This document shows positions 39,789 to 50,500 of a DNA stretch of 64,000 nucleotides, one piece after another. The translations under genes and the position numbers were made by a program. Source of the DNA: Legionella feeleii (lineage in GTDB: Bacteria > Pseudomonadota > Gammaproteobacteria > Legionellales > Legionellaceae); the NCBI RefSeq assembly GCF_001467625.1, contig NZ_LNYB01000081.1, positions 82,846 to 146,845 on the forward strand, in the 5' to 3' direction. The notes beneath the pieces are model-generated. The model ran no database searches, was not told where the DNA came from, and saw nothing but the letters and a program-made list of their open reading frames with translations. Position 1 is the first letter of the stretch. Every line of letters starts with the position of its first letter.

Positions 39789-39994
39789 GGCCTGTCTCTA
39801 TTGATCAGGACGTATTAGATAGATTTTGGACAAAATGTTTCTCCTGAATCGTTTACGATACTTAAACGTAGATTCTTTAACAGCACAGCATAACATAAGA
39901 AGATAGATTGCTTAACGTCTTCCCAGAAATGGCAGTAGAATTACGAACCGACCCTAGGTAAACTAGCAGTTTTTGCGCATGATAGGAAGTAGAA

Positions 39995-41446
39995 ATGAAG
40001 TATGGGTTAATTGCAACACCATCACTTAAAACCAATGAATGCCTTGTTCTTGGCTTCTTTGACGACTGCGGCTTGTGTGATTTTGGCAAAACACTGGATA
40101 AGCAGTGCAATCATCTTATTTCCCGTTTATTTAAAAAATTAAATGAAGAAGGCGATTCTATATGGCAGGCTGATATTGATGGGCACAGTCTAATGCTTCT
40201 TCATTGTGGCAAAAAAGCCAAATTTTCTGCAAAAAATTTGCGCAAACGTCTTGGTGACGTCGGTGCCGCGCTGATTAAACAACGTATCGTTACAGCCACG
40301 CTCTGTTTACCACAGGTTAATGAGCATAATGCCGATTGGCAAGTTCAACAAATGCTGCTGCAGTTAGATGCGCAGTTATACCAACTTTCCGATTTTAAAA
40401 CCAAAAATAAAAAACCCAATCGACTGGAAGCAATTGATTTTTATCTGCCAGGAGCATCCAGCACTGTTATCGAAACTGGCAAAGCAATCGCTGCAGGCGT
40501 ACAGCTTGCTCGCACACTGTCCGACTTACCGGCCAACCATTGCACTCCCACCTACCTGGGAGAACAGGCTATGGAGCTGGCACAACAGCACGAAAACCTA
40601 TCCGCAAAAATAATGTGCCCTGAGGATATGCACGCCATGAACATGGGTGCATTGCTTGCGGTTGCTAAAGGCAGTGCAGAACCACCCCGTTTAATTGAGA
40701 TGCAATATTGTGGCGGTGGCGATACCCAACCTGTTGTCCTGGTTGGCAAAGGGATCACCTTTGACTCTGGCGGCTTAACGCTAAAGCCAGGTAATGCCAT
40801 GGATGAAATGAAATATGATATGTCGGGTGCTGCAGCTGTCTTTGGAACCATCAAAGCCTGTGCAACATTAAAATTACCGATTAACCTGATTGGCCTTGTT
40901 GCCAGTGCAGAAAATATGCCCAGTGGCACCGCCATAAAACCGGGTGACATTGTAACCAGCATGTCCGGTCAGACGATTGAAATACTAAATACTGATGCCG
41001 AAGGACGGTTAGTGCTAGCCGATGCGCTAACTTATGCAGAACGGTTTCAACCAGAATGGGTTATCGATCTGGCGACACTTACCGGAGCAATGATTATAGC
41101 GCTTGGCCATGTCACTACAGGTTTTATGACGGAAGACGAGGCGCTGGCTAACATGATTCTTGCTGCCGCCAATGAAAGTGACGATAAGGCCTGGCGCATG
41201 CCACTGGATGAAGCGTATCAGGAGGCTCTTGATAGTCCACTGGCTGATATGATCAATGCTTCTTTTGATCGCAGTGCTGGTGCAATTACCGCTGCCTGCT
41301 TTCTCTCACGCTTTGCCAAAAAATACCGCTGGGCTCATATGGATATAGCAGGCACTGCCTGGATTTCAGGTAAAAAACGCAATGCGACGGGTCGCCCTGT
41401 TCCTTTATTAATTGAGTTATTACGCCATGCCATCAGTACGCGTTGA
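39995..41446 (+). CDS. pepA: Leucyl aminopeptidase (M17)
   Basis: A 483-residue M17 aminopeptidase. It has the metal-binding [12 protein letters not shown] motif, MKYDMSGAA, and [14 protein letters not shown], the family signature, with a variable N-terminal domain. PepA removes N-terminal residues and in E. coli also binds DNA. It precedes holC with a 20-base overlap. A second M17 gene occurs at 42415. Confidence 0.95.
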   Translation: MKYGLIATPSLKTNECLVLGFFDDCGLCDFGKTLDKQCNHLISRLFKKLNEEGDSIWQADIDGHSLMLLHCGKKAKFSAKNLRKRLGDVGAALIKQRIVTATLCLPQVNEHNADWQVQQMLLQLDAQLYQLSDFKTKNKKPNRLEAIDFYLPGASSTVIETGKAIAAGVQLARTLSDLPANHCTPTYLGEQAMELAQQHENLSAKIMCPEDMHAMNMGALLAVAKGSAEPPRLIEMQYCGGGDTQPVVLVGKGITFDSGGLTLKPGNAMDEMKYDMSGAAAVFGTIKACATLKLPINLIGLVASAENMPSGTAIKPGDIVTSMSGQTIEILNTDAEGRLVLADALTYAERFQPEWVIDLATLTGAMIIALGHVTTGFMTEDEALANMILAAANESDDKAWRMPLDEAYQEALDSPLADMINASFDRSAGAITAACFLSRFAKKYRWAHMDIAGTAWISGKKRNATGRPVPLLIELLRHAISTR

Positions 41447-41864
41447 TTTCTACTTATTAAATAGCAATGAGCTGTCTTCTCGTTGGTTACTGGCTTGTCG
41501 TTTGCTGGAAAAAGCCTATCTACGCGGCCATCAGGTTTTCGTCTACTGCGATACGAAACAGGATGCAGAACAACTAGATGAGTTACTGTGGACTTTCAAA
41601 GACAATAGTTTCATCCCTCATAACTTACAAGGAGAAGGTCCCGAGCCACCGCCACCCATACAACTTGGCTATCAGGGAGAGCCACGCGGGTTCAATGATA
41701 TTTTGCTGAATTTGGCTTCTCCAATTCCCAGCTTTTATGCACGCTTTCGCCGTGTTATGGAAATCGTTGTCAACGACGAAACAGCCAAAGAATTAAGCCG
41801 CGCCCATTACCGCGAATATCGGCTAAAACAATGCGAACTGCATACGCATGACATTCAATTGTAG
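41427..41864 (+). CDS. holC: DNA polymerase III subunit chi
   Basis: A 145-residue protein starting [11 protein letters not shown]. It shows the chi family pattern: [18 protein letters not shown], the [17 protein letters not shown] core, and [12 protein letters not shown]. Chi links the clamp loader to SSB and in E. coli also partners YoaA. The start lies inside the pepA 3' end, the conserved pepA-holC order; valS, usual next gene, is absent. Confidence 0.93.
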   Translation: MPSVRVDFYLLNSNELSSRWLLACRLLEKAYLRGHQVFVYCDTKQDAEQLDELLWTFKDNSFIPHNLQGEGPEPPPPIQLGYQGEPRGFNDILLNLASPIPSFYARFRRVMEIVVNDETAKELSRAHYREYRLKQCELHTHDIQL

Positions 41865-42414
41865 CCCGGTAAAAGTTCAGAGGTCATTCACCGTATTGAA
41901 TCAAATCTGCACTAAACTCTGGGTGAAAGCCAATTGTCTTCAATGATTAAGAGTTGTGCCATGATTTTTCCTTGTATTTAAAATTCCAAATTCCGGCTTC
42001 ACCGATGCTACTTACCGTAAGATTCTCTAAGTTCCGCGCTTTATTCGCGGAATCCAGTGAGTGCTCTGACTGAGAATTAACTAAGCTGCGGAACGTCGAG
42101 CAATTGTAGGTTGGGCGCCTCGCCCAACAGCTCGTCGGGTCAAGATCCGACCTACTTTAAAATCAACACAAGCAAGAGACGAGACTGTTCCTGGCCGTGT
42201 CGGACTATAGGAAACATTAGTGTTCGTTTAGCAATTCAATTGACTAAAAATCTAACAAAAACTAAAGGTCACGTCGAAAAAATAGGAACTTTACGTCTAA
42301 TTATCAGTGTCTCTAATTATTACGAGATCTCATTGGGCTGAGAGGAGTTATCTATTTCAAAATATTTAACTCTACTCATGTACGTTAAGCTATAGATAGA
42401 CCTATTAGTCGATC
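41865..42414. other. 550-base gene-free interval rich in inverted repeats
   Basis: No credible gene was seen. It starts with a GTAGCCCGGT half-repeat at 41861, then TTCCGCG/CGCGGAA (42032-42052) and the cloverleaf-like cluster at 42106-42155. The remainder to 42414 is AT-rich with no recognised element. It separates convergent holC and the second M17 gene. Confidence 0.6.
42106..42155. repeat. Cloverleaf-like inverted-repeat cluster
   Basis: GTAGG (42106-42110) pairs with CCTAC (42151-42155). Inside are two hairpins: GTTGGGC/GCCCAAC (42110-42128) and GTCGG/CCGAC (42134-42151). Together they fold like a three-way junction, similar to bacterial extragenic palindromic repeats. Confidence 0.65.
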
Positions 42415-43791
42415 CTATTTATATTTTCCATAAGTCTTCGCTAGATAATGCGCCACCGCTCGCAAAGCCATCGCTTCGCCGCCCTCTGGTTTTCCAGGCT
42501 TGCTGCTGACATTCCAGGCCATGATATCAAAATGGATCCAGGGAATAGAGGAGGCAACAAAGCGTTGTATGAATAGTGCTGCAGTGATGGCGCCGGCATA
42601 ACCGGAAGAACTTGAATTCACCAAATCGGCAATTGATGAGTCAAGCATCGAGTCATAACCGGCAAAGAGTGGTAAACGCCACATCGGATCATTAACAGCC
42701 TTTGACGATTCAATCAATGCGTGTGCAATATCATCCTTATTGCAAAACATAGCAGCGATCTCAGTCCCCACAGCAACACGGGCAGCGCCTGTTAAGGTAG
42801 CAAAATCAAAAAGCACTTCAGGCTTTTCCTCACACGCTTTGGCAATTGCATCCGCCAGAATTAGTCGCCCTTCTGCATCCGTATTATCGATTTCCACCGT
42901 TAAACCATTACGCATGGTTAATACATCGCCTGGGCGAAAGGCATCAGGCCCTACTGAATTCTCAACAGCCGGAATAAGAACTTGTAAATGGATAGCCAAT
43001 TGCTGGGTCATGATCCACTGCGCCAAGCCTATCACATGCGCAGCACCGCCCATGTCTTTTTTCATCAAACGCATACCACTGGATGGTTTGATATCCAGGC
43101 CACCGCTATCAAAACAAACTCCTTTCCCCACCAGGGTTACACGTGGATGTTTCTCATCACCCCAGGTCAAAGATAATAAACGTGGTGCTTTTGCCGATGC
43201 CCGTCCAACAGTATGAATCGCAGGAAAATTAGCACCTAGCAATTCATCACCTACCCATTGCTCAAAATGCGCACGATGTTCCTTTGCCAAATCAGCCAAC
43301 ACCTTGGCTAATTCCTCTGGACCCATATCATTGCTCGGCTTGTTGATTAAATCACGCACCAGAAAAATGGCATTACAGTCTGCGAGGATTGCCGTCAATT
43401 GCGCTTTATTGACGATGAGTACAGTAGGAAGAGTGTCTTGTTTTTTATAATCGGTAAAACGATATTGTGCCAGTGCCCACGCGATACAGGCTTCCTGCTT
43501 TAAATCCTGTTGTGGAATATAATGGCCAGGCGGCAAGGACTTAGCAGCTTGAGCAAGGGCTTGACTTTGATTATCGTCATCACCCGTGCCGAGATAGACC
43601 TTGTGAAGAAGACCATCCGGCGTATTGATCAGACAAAGATCACCTGCTTTACCTTTGAATTGCTGTCCAGCAAATGCATTACGCTCTGCTGTAGTTAAAG
43701 TTTCCAAACCCTTTTCCCATTCGGCTTTAGTCACTAACAACAAAGGCACGGCCTTTTCAGAATGAGTATCATAAAACAGATCTGCACGCAT
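42415..43791 (-). CDS. M17 leucyl aminopeptidase family protein (second copy, PepB-like)
   Basis: A 458-residue M17 peptidase. The catalytic region carries VGKGVCFDSGGL, MKKDMGGAA and [14 protein letters not shown], the same signatures as PepA but with a different N-terminal domain. It starts MRADLFYDTH at 43791, five bases after GGAG; the frame extends into murJ without support. Coupled to murJ (TAATGATG junction). Confidence 0.9.
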   Translation of the reverse strand: MRADLFYDTHSEKAVPLLLVTKAEWEKGLETLTTAERNAFAGQQFKGKAGDLCLINTPDGLLHKVYLGTGDDDNQSQALAQAAKSLPPGHYIPQQDLKQEACIAWALAQYRFTDYKKQDTLPTVLIVNKAQLTAILADCNAIFLVRDLINKPSNDMGPEELAKVLADLAKEHRAHFEQWVGDELLGANFPAIHTVGRASAKAPRLLSLTWGDEKHPRVTLVGKGVCFDSGGLDIKPSSGMRLMKKDMGGAAHVIGLAQWIMTQQLAIHLQVLIPAVENSVGPDAFRPGDVLTMRNGLTVEIDNTDAEGRLILADAIAKACEEKPEVLFDFATLTGAARVAVGTEIAAMFCNKDDIAHALIESSKAVNDPMWRLPLFAGYDSMLDSSIADLVNSSSSGYAGAITAALFIQRFVASSIPWIHFDIMAWNVSSKPGKPEGGEAMALRAVAHYLAKTYGKYK

Positions 43792-43793
43792 CA

Positions 43794-45365
43794 TTACTCC
43801 TTCATATGACCACGGAATTGCGCTGGACGAATACCAGTCACATATAAACTGACAAAATAAATCAATACTGCAACCGTCACATGGGCCAGTAACCAGGTTA
43901 ATCTTAATACAGGCGATTGGGCTAACCAAAAACTCACTTTACCAGTCATTAATAACAAATAGACTGCCACTGCTGTATTGGCAACGCCTAACTGTAGAAT
44001 ATACTTAAGCCAACCTGTCATTGGTTGATAAATCCCTCGCCGCTTTAATAGAAACAATAAGATCGCGCAATTAATATAACCTGCCAAAGCCGAAGCCAAA
44101 GTAAGGCCTGCGTGAGCAAGAGGCCAAATGAACACCAGACACAGTAAGCTATTAATTACCATGACTAAAGCACCTACTTTGACCGGTGTTTTGATGTCCT
44201 GGCGAGCATAAAAACCGGAAGCAAGCACCTTAACCATCATGAAAGCGGGTACACCAGCACCCAGGGTAATAAGACTTTTTTGGGTTTGAATGACATCATC
44301 AGCCGAGAATGCACCATAGGCAAAACAACCAGCAATTAAAGGCATGGCAAATAAAGACAACCCTACAGCGGAGGGAATCCCTATCAACATTAACAGGCGT
44401 AATCCCCAATCCAGTGCGCGAGAAAATTTCTCATTGCTTTGTTCCGCATGGCGTCGGGATAAATGAGGTAGAATAACTGTAGCAATCGCCACTCCAAACA
44501 CACCTAAAGGAAAATCGGTCAGCCGATCCGTGTAGTACAACCAGGTCACACTACCTACTTTCAAAAAGGATGCAAAGATAGAATCAACCATTAAATTAAT
44601 CTGTGCAATCGACACACCAAACAAGGCAGGGATCATCAGTTTTAAAACGCGCTTTACACCCGGATCGTTCCACACCAACTTGGGTTTAACCAGCAATTTT
44701 CGTTGATAAAGGAAAGGGATTTGAAACAATAATTGAGCGATTCCCGCGATCAATACTCCCCAAGCCAAACCAACGACGGGCTGACTAAGCAGTGGGCATA
44801 AATAAAGCGCTGCCAGAATCATGCAGATATTGAGTAACACTGGCGTAAATGCTGGAACGCCAAAATAACCATAGGTATTTAAGATAGCGCCAGCCATGGC
44901 GGTTAGGGAAACCAGCATTAGAAAAGGAAAGGTTAAGCGCAGCATTTCTGTCGCAAGCAATGAACGCACACTGTTCTCGCCAAAACCTGGTGCAAAAATA
45001 AAAATAATCACAGGTGCAGCGAAAACCCCGATTACTGTGACTATTGAAAGAATCGCTCCTAATTGGCCCGCAATACGAGCGATAAAAGTACGTACTTCAT
45101 CAACCGTCCGTGTTTGTTGATATTCTGCAAGCACCGGAACAAAAGCCTGTGAAAAAGCACCCTCTGCAAATAAACGGCGCATAAAATTGGGAATTCTAAA
45201 AGCAACATAGAAAGCATCCATCCCTGCCTGCGCACCAAACAGTTGCGCCAGTATCATATCGCGTGCAAAGCCCACAAGCCTTGATATTAGCGTCATTATC
45301 GACACAAGGGAGGTAGAGCGCAGCAGGCTTTGTCGTTTTGGTACCATGGTTTCAATCGCAGACAT
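43794..45365 (-). CDS. murJ: Lipid II flippase MurJ
   Basis: A 523-residue protein with about 14 membrane helices of the MOP exporter superfamily. The N-terminal LVGFARDMILAQLFGA and the FRIPNFMRRLFAEGAFSQAFVP region are typical of MurJ. It flips lipid II for peptidoglycan synthesis. Start at 45365; an internal ATG six codons later is a possible alternative. Confidence 0.95.
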   Translation of the reverse strand: MSAIETMVPKRQSLLRSTSLVSIMTLISRLVGFARDMILAQLFGAQAGMDAFYVAFRIPNFMRRLFAEGAFSQAFVPVLAEYQQTRTVDEVRTFIARIAGQLGAILSIVTVIGVFAAPVIIFIFAPGFGENSVRSLLATEMLRLTFPFLMLVSLTAMAGAILNTYGYFGVPAFTPVLLNICMILAALYLCPLLSQPVVGLAWGVLIAGIAQLLFQIPFLYQRKLLVKPKLVWNDPGVKRVLKLMIPALFGVSIAQINLMVDSIFASFLKVGSVTWLYYTDRLTDFPLGVFGVAIATVILPHLSRRHAEQSNEKFSRALDWGLRLLMLIGIPSAVGLSLFAMPLIAGCFAYGAFSADDVIQTQKSLITLGAGVPAFMMVKVLASGFYARQDIKTPVKVGALVMVINSLLCLVFIWPLAHAGLTLASALAGYINCAILLFLLKRRGIYQPMTGWLKYILQLGVANTAVAVYLLLMTGKVSFWLAQSPVLRLTWLLAHVTVAVLIYFVSLYVTGIRPAQFRGHMKE

Positions 45366-45508
45366 AGTTTAATTATTTTTTAAGGCGTGCTCTATGATAT
45401 ACCGAGAAACCAGTTTTTATTGATTTTTAGCAAAGATTTTTTATCTTTTTAAATTGGGTCGTAAACTTTCTGTTAAAGTAACTGGATTAGAAGAATAAAA
45501 GGATTTTC

Positions 45509-46246
45509 ATGATAGTCACTTCACTCCCCACTATCGCGTTATACTCCCTGGCACCCGCGCTTGGTATGATCCTCGGTGGTGCAATTGCCAGTGTCTATCA
45601 GCCCAATGAGAAATTAACCTCTGCCACGCAACATTTTGCAGCAGGCGTCGTATTTGCCGCAGTTGCAAAAGAATTGTTACCCAAACTTGGCGCTGAAAAT
45701 GAACCTATAGTGCTCATTATCGGTTTTTCTCTAGGTGTCATCTCCATGCTGTTGCTTAAAAAATTTTCAAATAGGCTCATGGAGAATGAAGAGCAAAGAA
45801 AAGGGATTTCACTGGGTCTAGTAAGTGCAGTGGGTGTTGATTTATTCATTGACGGCATCTTAATTGGCGTGTCCTTTTTGGCAGGGGCCAGAGGAGGCAT
45901 CCTGATTGCCATCGCCTTGGCAATGGAAATTCTATTTTTAGGGTTATCAACCACAGCAACCTTAGGCAGTCGCTCGGTAGGAATTAAAACTCGTTTACTG
46001 CTAAGTTTTTGCCTCGCATTATTGATTCCCATTGGCAGTATTGTTGGTGCCGCTTTATTATCGCAATTACCCATTGTTATTACCGATGGTTTCCTGGCCT
46101 TTGGTGTAGCCGCCTTGCTTTATCTGGTCACAGAAGAATTGTTAACCGAAGCCCATGAACAAGAATTTACTGAAACACCCGTCATTACAGCCTGCTTCTT
46201 TATTGGATTCCTTTGTATTTTGCTATTAGAAAACCTTGCCAGCTAA
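45509..46246 (+). CDS. ZIP family metal transporter
   Basis: A 245-residue protein with about eight membrane segments. Metal-site helices are HFAAGVVFAAVAKELLP, a VDLFIDGILIGVSF segment and a following EILFLGLS helix, where His/Asp/Glu occupy ZIP metal-binding positions. It probably imports zinc or another divalent metal; specificity is not clear. It lies between murJ and rpsT, which are often neighbours. Confidence 0.85.
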   Translation: MIVTSLPTIALYSLAPALGMILGGAIASVYQPNEKLTSATQHFAAGVVFAAVAKELLPKLGAENEPIVLIIGFSLGVISMLLLKKFSNRLMENEEQRKGISLGLVSAVGVDLFIDGILIGVSFLAGARGGILIAIALAMEILFLGLSTTATLGSRSVGIKTRLLLSFCLALLIPIGSIVGAALLSQLPIVITDGFLAFGVAALLYLVTEELLTEAHEQEFTETPVITACFFIGFLCILLLENLAS

Positions 46247-46420
46247 GTAGTACACAATAATTAAATCAGGCACCGGCATAGGCACGTTCACGGGCCACAA
46301 TTTGTTCAGTGCCAGTCTTTACGTACAACGCTCTATTTCTTTGGGTATATTGACAAATTCTGGCACATTGTGCATGATCACCATCTTTTGTGACATCTGA
46401 AAATGAGTGGAGATTCTTAA

Positions 46421-46687
46421 GTGGCAAATATTAAATCAGCGATCAAACGTGCGCGCCAAAACGTCAAACTACGCCAACATAATGCTAGTGCACGTTCCAT
46501 GTTCCGCACCTTCGTTAAAAATGTTCTTAAGGCTGTTGAAGCTGGTGATAAAGAAGCTGCACGTGCTGCCTATGCTAAAGCACAACCAATTATTGATAAA
46601 GCAGCTGGTAAAGGCTTGATCCACAAAAATAAAGCTAACCGTATTAAAAGCCGCCTGAGCGCACGTGTTAAAGCCATGGCTGCTTAA
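46421..46687 (+). CDS. rpsT: 30S ribosomal protein S20
   Basis: An 88-residue basic protein with S20 hallmarks, starting [20 protein letters not shown] and ending [16 protein letters not shown]. It starts with GTG, which is also known for rpsT elsewhere, with GGAG 9 bases upstream. A strong hairpin follows. Confidence 0.97.
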   Translation: MANIKSAIKRARQNVKLRQHNASARSMFRTFVKNVLKAVEAGDKEAARAAYAKAQPIIDKAAGKGLIHKNKANRIKSRLSARVKAMAA

Positions 46688-46725
46688 ACCCAGTGTTTCC
46701 GTCGCTCTAAGTCTGTAACGTAAAC

Positions 46726-46757
46726 ACCGAACCGGGCTTCCCGGTTCGGTTCCTCTA
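46726..46757 (+). terminator. Rho-independent terminator of rpsT
   Basis: ACCGAACCGGG (46726-46736) and CCCGGTTCGGT (46740-46750) form an 11 bp perfect stem with a 3-base loop, followed by TCCTCT. Located 39 bases after the rpsT stop. Confidence 0.85.
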
Positions 46758-46862
46758 TCAAAAACAGAACTTTTTTCTCAAAGCCTTTTTTGACAAAACC
46801 AACCTCTGCCAAAAATTATTTTTAAGATAATTTGTTGGGAAAGAGCTAACCCGAACAATAAC

Positions 46863-47339
46863 TTATACGGAAGCACCAGGACTCGCGTTGAATGCTTGTT
46901 CGAAATCCTTGGGTAAAGACTCAATCTTTTTCATCTCAACCCTATTTTGTTTATCCCAAGGAGAAATGAGCAGAGCAGAGACACCTCTGTCTTCTGCGGA
47001 CCAATCTTTTGCATACTCGTTAAAACCAATACTCTTTAAAGCATCACCAAGGTTTTTATTAGATGAGTCTATCAATACGACAATTCCCCCATTGGGTGGC
47101 TTCCTTAGATCATGAATGCCAAAGTCAGCCAAGTAGTCCAACTGGCCATGATAGCTTTTCCCCCCTGCCGGGTCATAGACACAGACATTAAAATCTAATT
47201 GCTCTGCTAACTCTTTAGCAACCCGACAACAAATACTAAAGTCTCTCCTGACTTTTTGTTGTAAGCTCTGCAATTGAGCTACCTCATTTGTCGTTGCTCT
47301 TTCCCTCAATATTTCTGTCGGAAGCTTACTGAATGACAT
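46863..47339 (-). CDS. Orphan protein of unknown function; possible Dot/Icm substrate
   Basis: A 158-residue soluble protein starting MSFSKLPTEIL. No signal peptide, membrane helix or known motif was recognised. It has a two-Cys ICCRVAKELAEQ helix and a hydrophobic strand GIVVLIDSSN. The C-terminus is hydrophilic and small-residue rich, ending NASPGASV after an acidic/lysine stretch, which is compatible with Legionella translocation signals but weak evidence. In L. pneumophila small Dot/Icm substrates are located near rpsT and enhC as far as I recall; homology is untested. Confidence 0.7.
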   Translation of the reverse strand: MSFSKLPTEILRERATTNEVAQLQSLQQKVRRDFSICCRVAKELAEQLDFNVCVYDPAGGKSYHGQLDYLADFGIHDLRKPPNGGIVVLIDSSNKNLGDALKSIGFNEYAKDWSAEDRGVSALLISPWDKQNRVEMKKIESLPKDFEQAFNASPGASV

Positions 47340-47484
47340 ACTATCCCCTCAAATAGCTCCACTCCCCTAATTAATTTATTTATCAAAAGGTTTGTGAATA
47401 AAATTACACTACCAAGCCGTTTTAAGAATAACATGATTACTACTATTCGAACCTACTAAAATTAAGGATGTTTGTCTGACCGTT

Positions 47485-47520
47485 AACAATTACGCCATCG
47501 GTCAAGATGGCGTAATTGTT
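47485..47520. terminator. Hairpin downstream of enhC
   Basis: AACAATTACGCCATC (47485-47499) and its exact complement GATGGCGTAATTGTT (47506-47520) enclose a 6-base loop, 23 bases after the enhC stop. On the plus strand a TTTT follows; on the enhC strand the run is short. Likely terminator for the enh operon. Confidence 0.7.
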
Positions 47521-47542
47521 TTGCTCACTATTTCGATTTGAG

Positions 47543-50500
47543 TCAGCCTGAGAACGCAATGTCCTGCTGATTTAATTGTTCATAAGCACGTTTGGCAGGC
47601 ACATATTGTGGGAATTGATTCCTTAAGCGATCCAGGATCATCCGTGAATAAGCCTCATCACCACTGTTCCATTCACTTAAGGCATCGAAATACATTAAAT
47701 CAGCTGATTTATCAGCTAAAGACGGCACCTTGTTGATAGAGATAGGCTCAATGAAACTAAAGCGCTCTTGCTGCTGGGCATCCATCCATTGCAACAATTT
47801 ACTTGCTTGTGGACTACCATTTGCACGGGCTTGTTCTAATAATTTCTTGCCCAACTCAGGTTTGCGCTCGCCCAAGAGACCATCCAAATACATCTGAGCT
47901 AGTTGATATTGGGCATAGGCATTATTGTTTGCCGCCAATTCCCCATACAAACGTGCTGCTTGTTCATTATCTTTAGGTATGCCTAAACCATACTGATACA
48001 TCCTTGCGAGTGCAAGCTTGGCCTTTTCATTACCTTTTGCAGCGGCTTGCTGGTAATAACTAGTGGCATTAGCAAAATCAAGTTTCGTAGCAACACCTGT
48101 TTCAGATAATAATCCTAATTGATACAGTGCATCGCCATCCCCTAAAGCGGCTGATTTTTTATACCAGTGCAGAGCCTGTTGTTCATCTCTACTACCTAAG
48201 GCACCCGAAAAGTAGAGATCAGCAAGCTGTGTCATTGCTTTACTATAGCCAAGTGATGCTGCTTTGGTATAAAAATCTTTTGCTTTGACATAATCAACTG
48301 GCAACCCTTTACCATCCTCATACACCAGTCCGAGGTTATATTGACCCACTGCATCATTCTTTTCCGCAGCCAATTGGTAATTTTCTAATGCTTTCAAGTA
48401 ATTATCATCAACCGTATCATAGATAAAACCAAGTGCTACTGATGCTCTGGGGTAACTGGTTTGTGCAGCTGCGTACCATTTTTTAGCAGCAGCATAATCG
48501 GGTTGAGTACCTATACGACCCAATTGATAAAGTTGACCAAGCAGATATTGGGCTACAGGCTCTCCCTGTTCTGCAGCCAAACTGTACCATTTTGCAGCTG
48601 TTGCCCTATCGATTTGGCCACCAAACCCTTTATCATAAAGATAACCCAACTTCAGTTGCCCCTCTTTATCCCCTTTTTCAGCAAAATGCTGGTAAATATC
48701 CCGAGCCTGTTGCATTTTTTCGGGATCACTGGCTTGAGCCAGATAATAATCAGCAAGCAATAAACCAGCTTTACTATTGCCTAGCTCTCGCGCCTTATCT
48801 AAATCAGAGAGGAAGGTTTCTCCTGATTGTTGTTTCAATACCGCTAAATTTAGGTTGGCATAGGAAAAATTCGCATCAGCCGCTTGTTGTAAAAGCGCCC
48901 TCCCCTTTTGCAAATCCTTGGTAAGCCCAATGCCTTGGCTGTAATAAGTACCAAGAATGAAAGCAATGCCTGGATTCATTGCAGTTTGCTGATACCAATA
49001 TAAGGCTTCCACTTGATTGGCCGCTACCGATAAACCTCTTTCAAACATCATTCCTAGTAATAAAGCAGCACGACTATCACCTGTATTCGCTTCTTCCTTG
49101 GCTACAGCAAACGCTTGCGCTTGCTTTTCTGGATTGTCATCCATCGCATTATAAAACGCCAAGGGTAACCGGGCTTCGGCGACACCATCTGCCACTGCTC
49201 CTGCATAAAGTCGTTTAATTAGCTTTGTGCGGTTTCTCTTCGCAGCAACACTTAAACCATTCTTCGATTGCTTAACCAGGTAATCCGCCAAATGGTATTC
49301 CGCCAAACCATAGCCATTGGCTGAAGCGAGATAATACATCGCCATTGCTTGCTGCATGTCAGGCTGAACAACCACAGTACCATTAGGCTCAGTAAAACCT
49401 TTTTCATAAATGGAAGCCAACACATACTGAGCATAAGGATTTCCTTTAAAAGCCGCATCGGTCATCCAATTTATACCCTTTTGATAATCAACGGGGGTTG
49501 TTTGTCCTTCAAGATATAAAATGCCTAAATTGTATTCAGCCCTTACATCTTGTTGTATCGCAGCTAACTCATAGTAAACAATTGCCTGCTGTGGATTTTT
49601 AGCAACGGCAACCCCATATTGATAAAGCTGTCCTAACTCAAATTGGGCATCAGAATCGCCAAGAATTGCCTGGCCATACAATTGGCTAAGAACTGCTTGG
49701 TAATTGGCTTGATGCTCCCATCCTTTCGTCATTTCATCAAAATAATCAAAATGTTGCGGACCAGCTTTATCAGGATAAGGCAAGCCCTCATTAATCATGG
49801 ATACCCGTGGTTTATGCTTTAAAACCAACGACTCATTTTGCTGTAACGCCTCTATCTGTTGATCAAGAGGATAACGGGGGAAAATTAACGCTGTTTGCTG
49901 ATTACCGCCCATGCTTGGCGCAAGGAGGTCAAAATAATCATTAATAGCAATTTCATTGGGCTTAACCATAACAAATTGGGGTTTATAAAGTTCAGCCCGA
50001 GTAACTCCTTCCATTTGTGGAGCCTGATTATAATTATTCTCTTTTAATGCAAGGGGATTTTTCCAAGCACTATAGATTCCACCTAAACGATAAGTTTCAT
50101 CCTCAGTGAAAGAGTTTGCTTTATCATTACTTAACCAGCGGGCAGCTTCGCTCAGCGCGGCCACTTTCCCTTCATTGGCAACCGTTTCTTTAGCTTTTAG
50201 CTGCCATTGTTCTGCCAAGCGCTCATCAGCAGCGACGCCTGTGCCCTCTTTATACATTAAAGCCAGAGCTTCCTGCGCCTCACTAGAACCATTCTGCGCT
50301 GCTTGCAACATCCACATAAAAGCAGTTTTTGGATTATTAAAACTAGACTCTGGTATTAAATAAAAACGCGCCAGAGCAAGCTCTCCATGAACATCATTTT
50401 CAATAGCTGCTTTAGTAAACCAGTCTTTGGCAACTTGGAAATTTTTTTCTTTTACCGCCATTTCACCGAGCATGAGCATAGCTGGCACATACCCTTGTGT

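Noticed and set aside
42111-42341. 76-codon frame in the gene-free interval
   Set aside because: It runs through the inverted repeats, has no ribosome site and no recognisable protein pattern.
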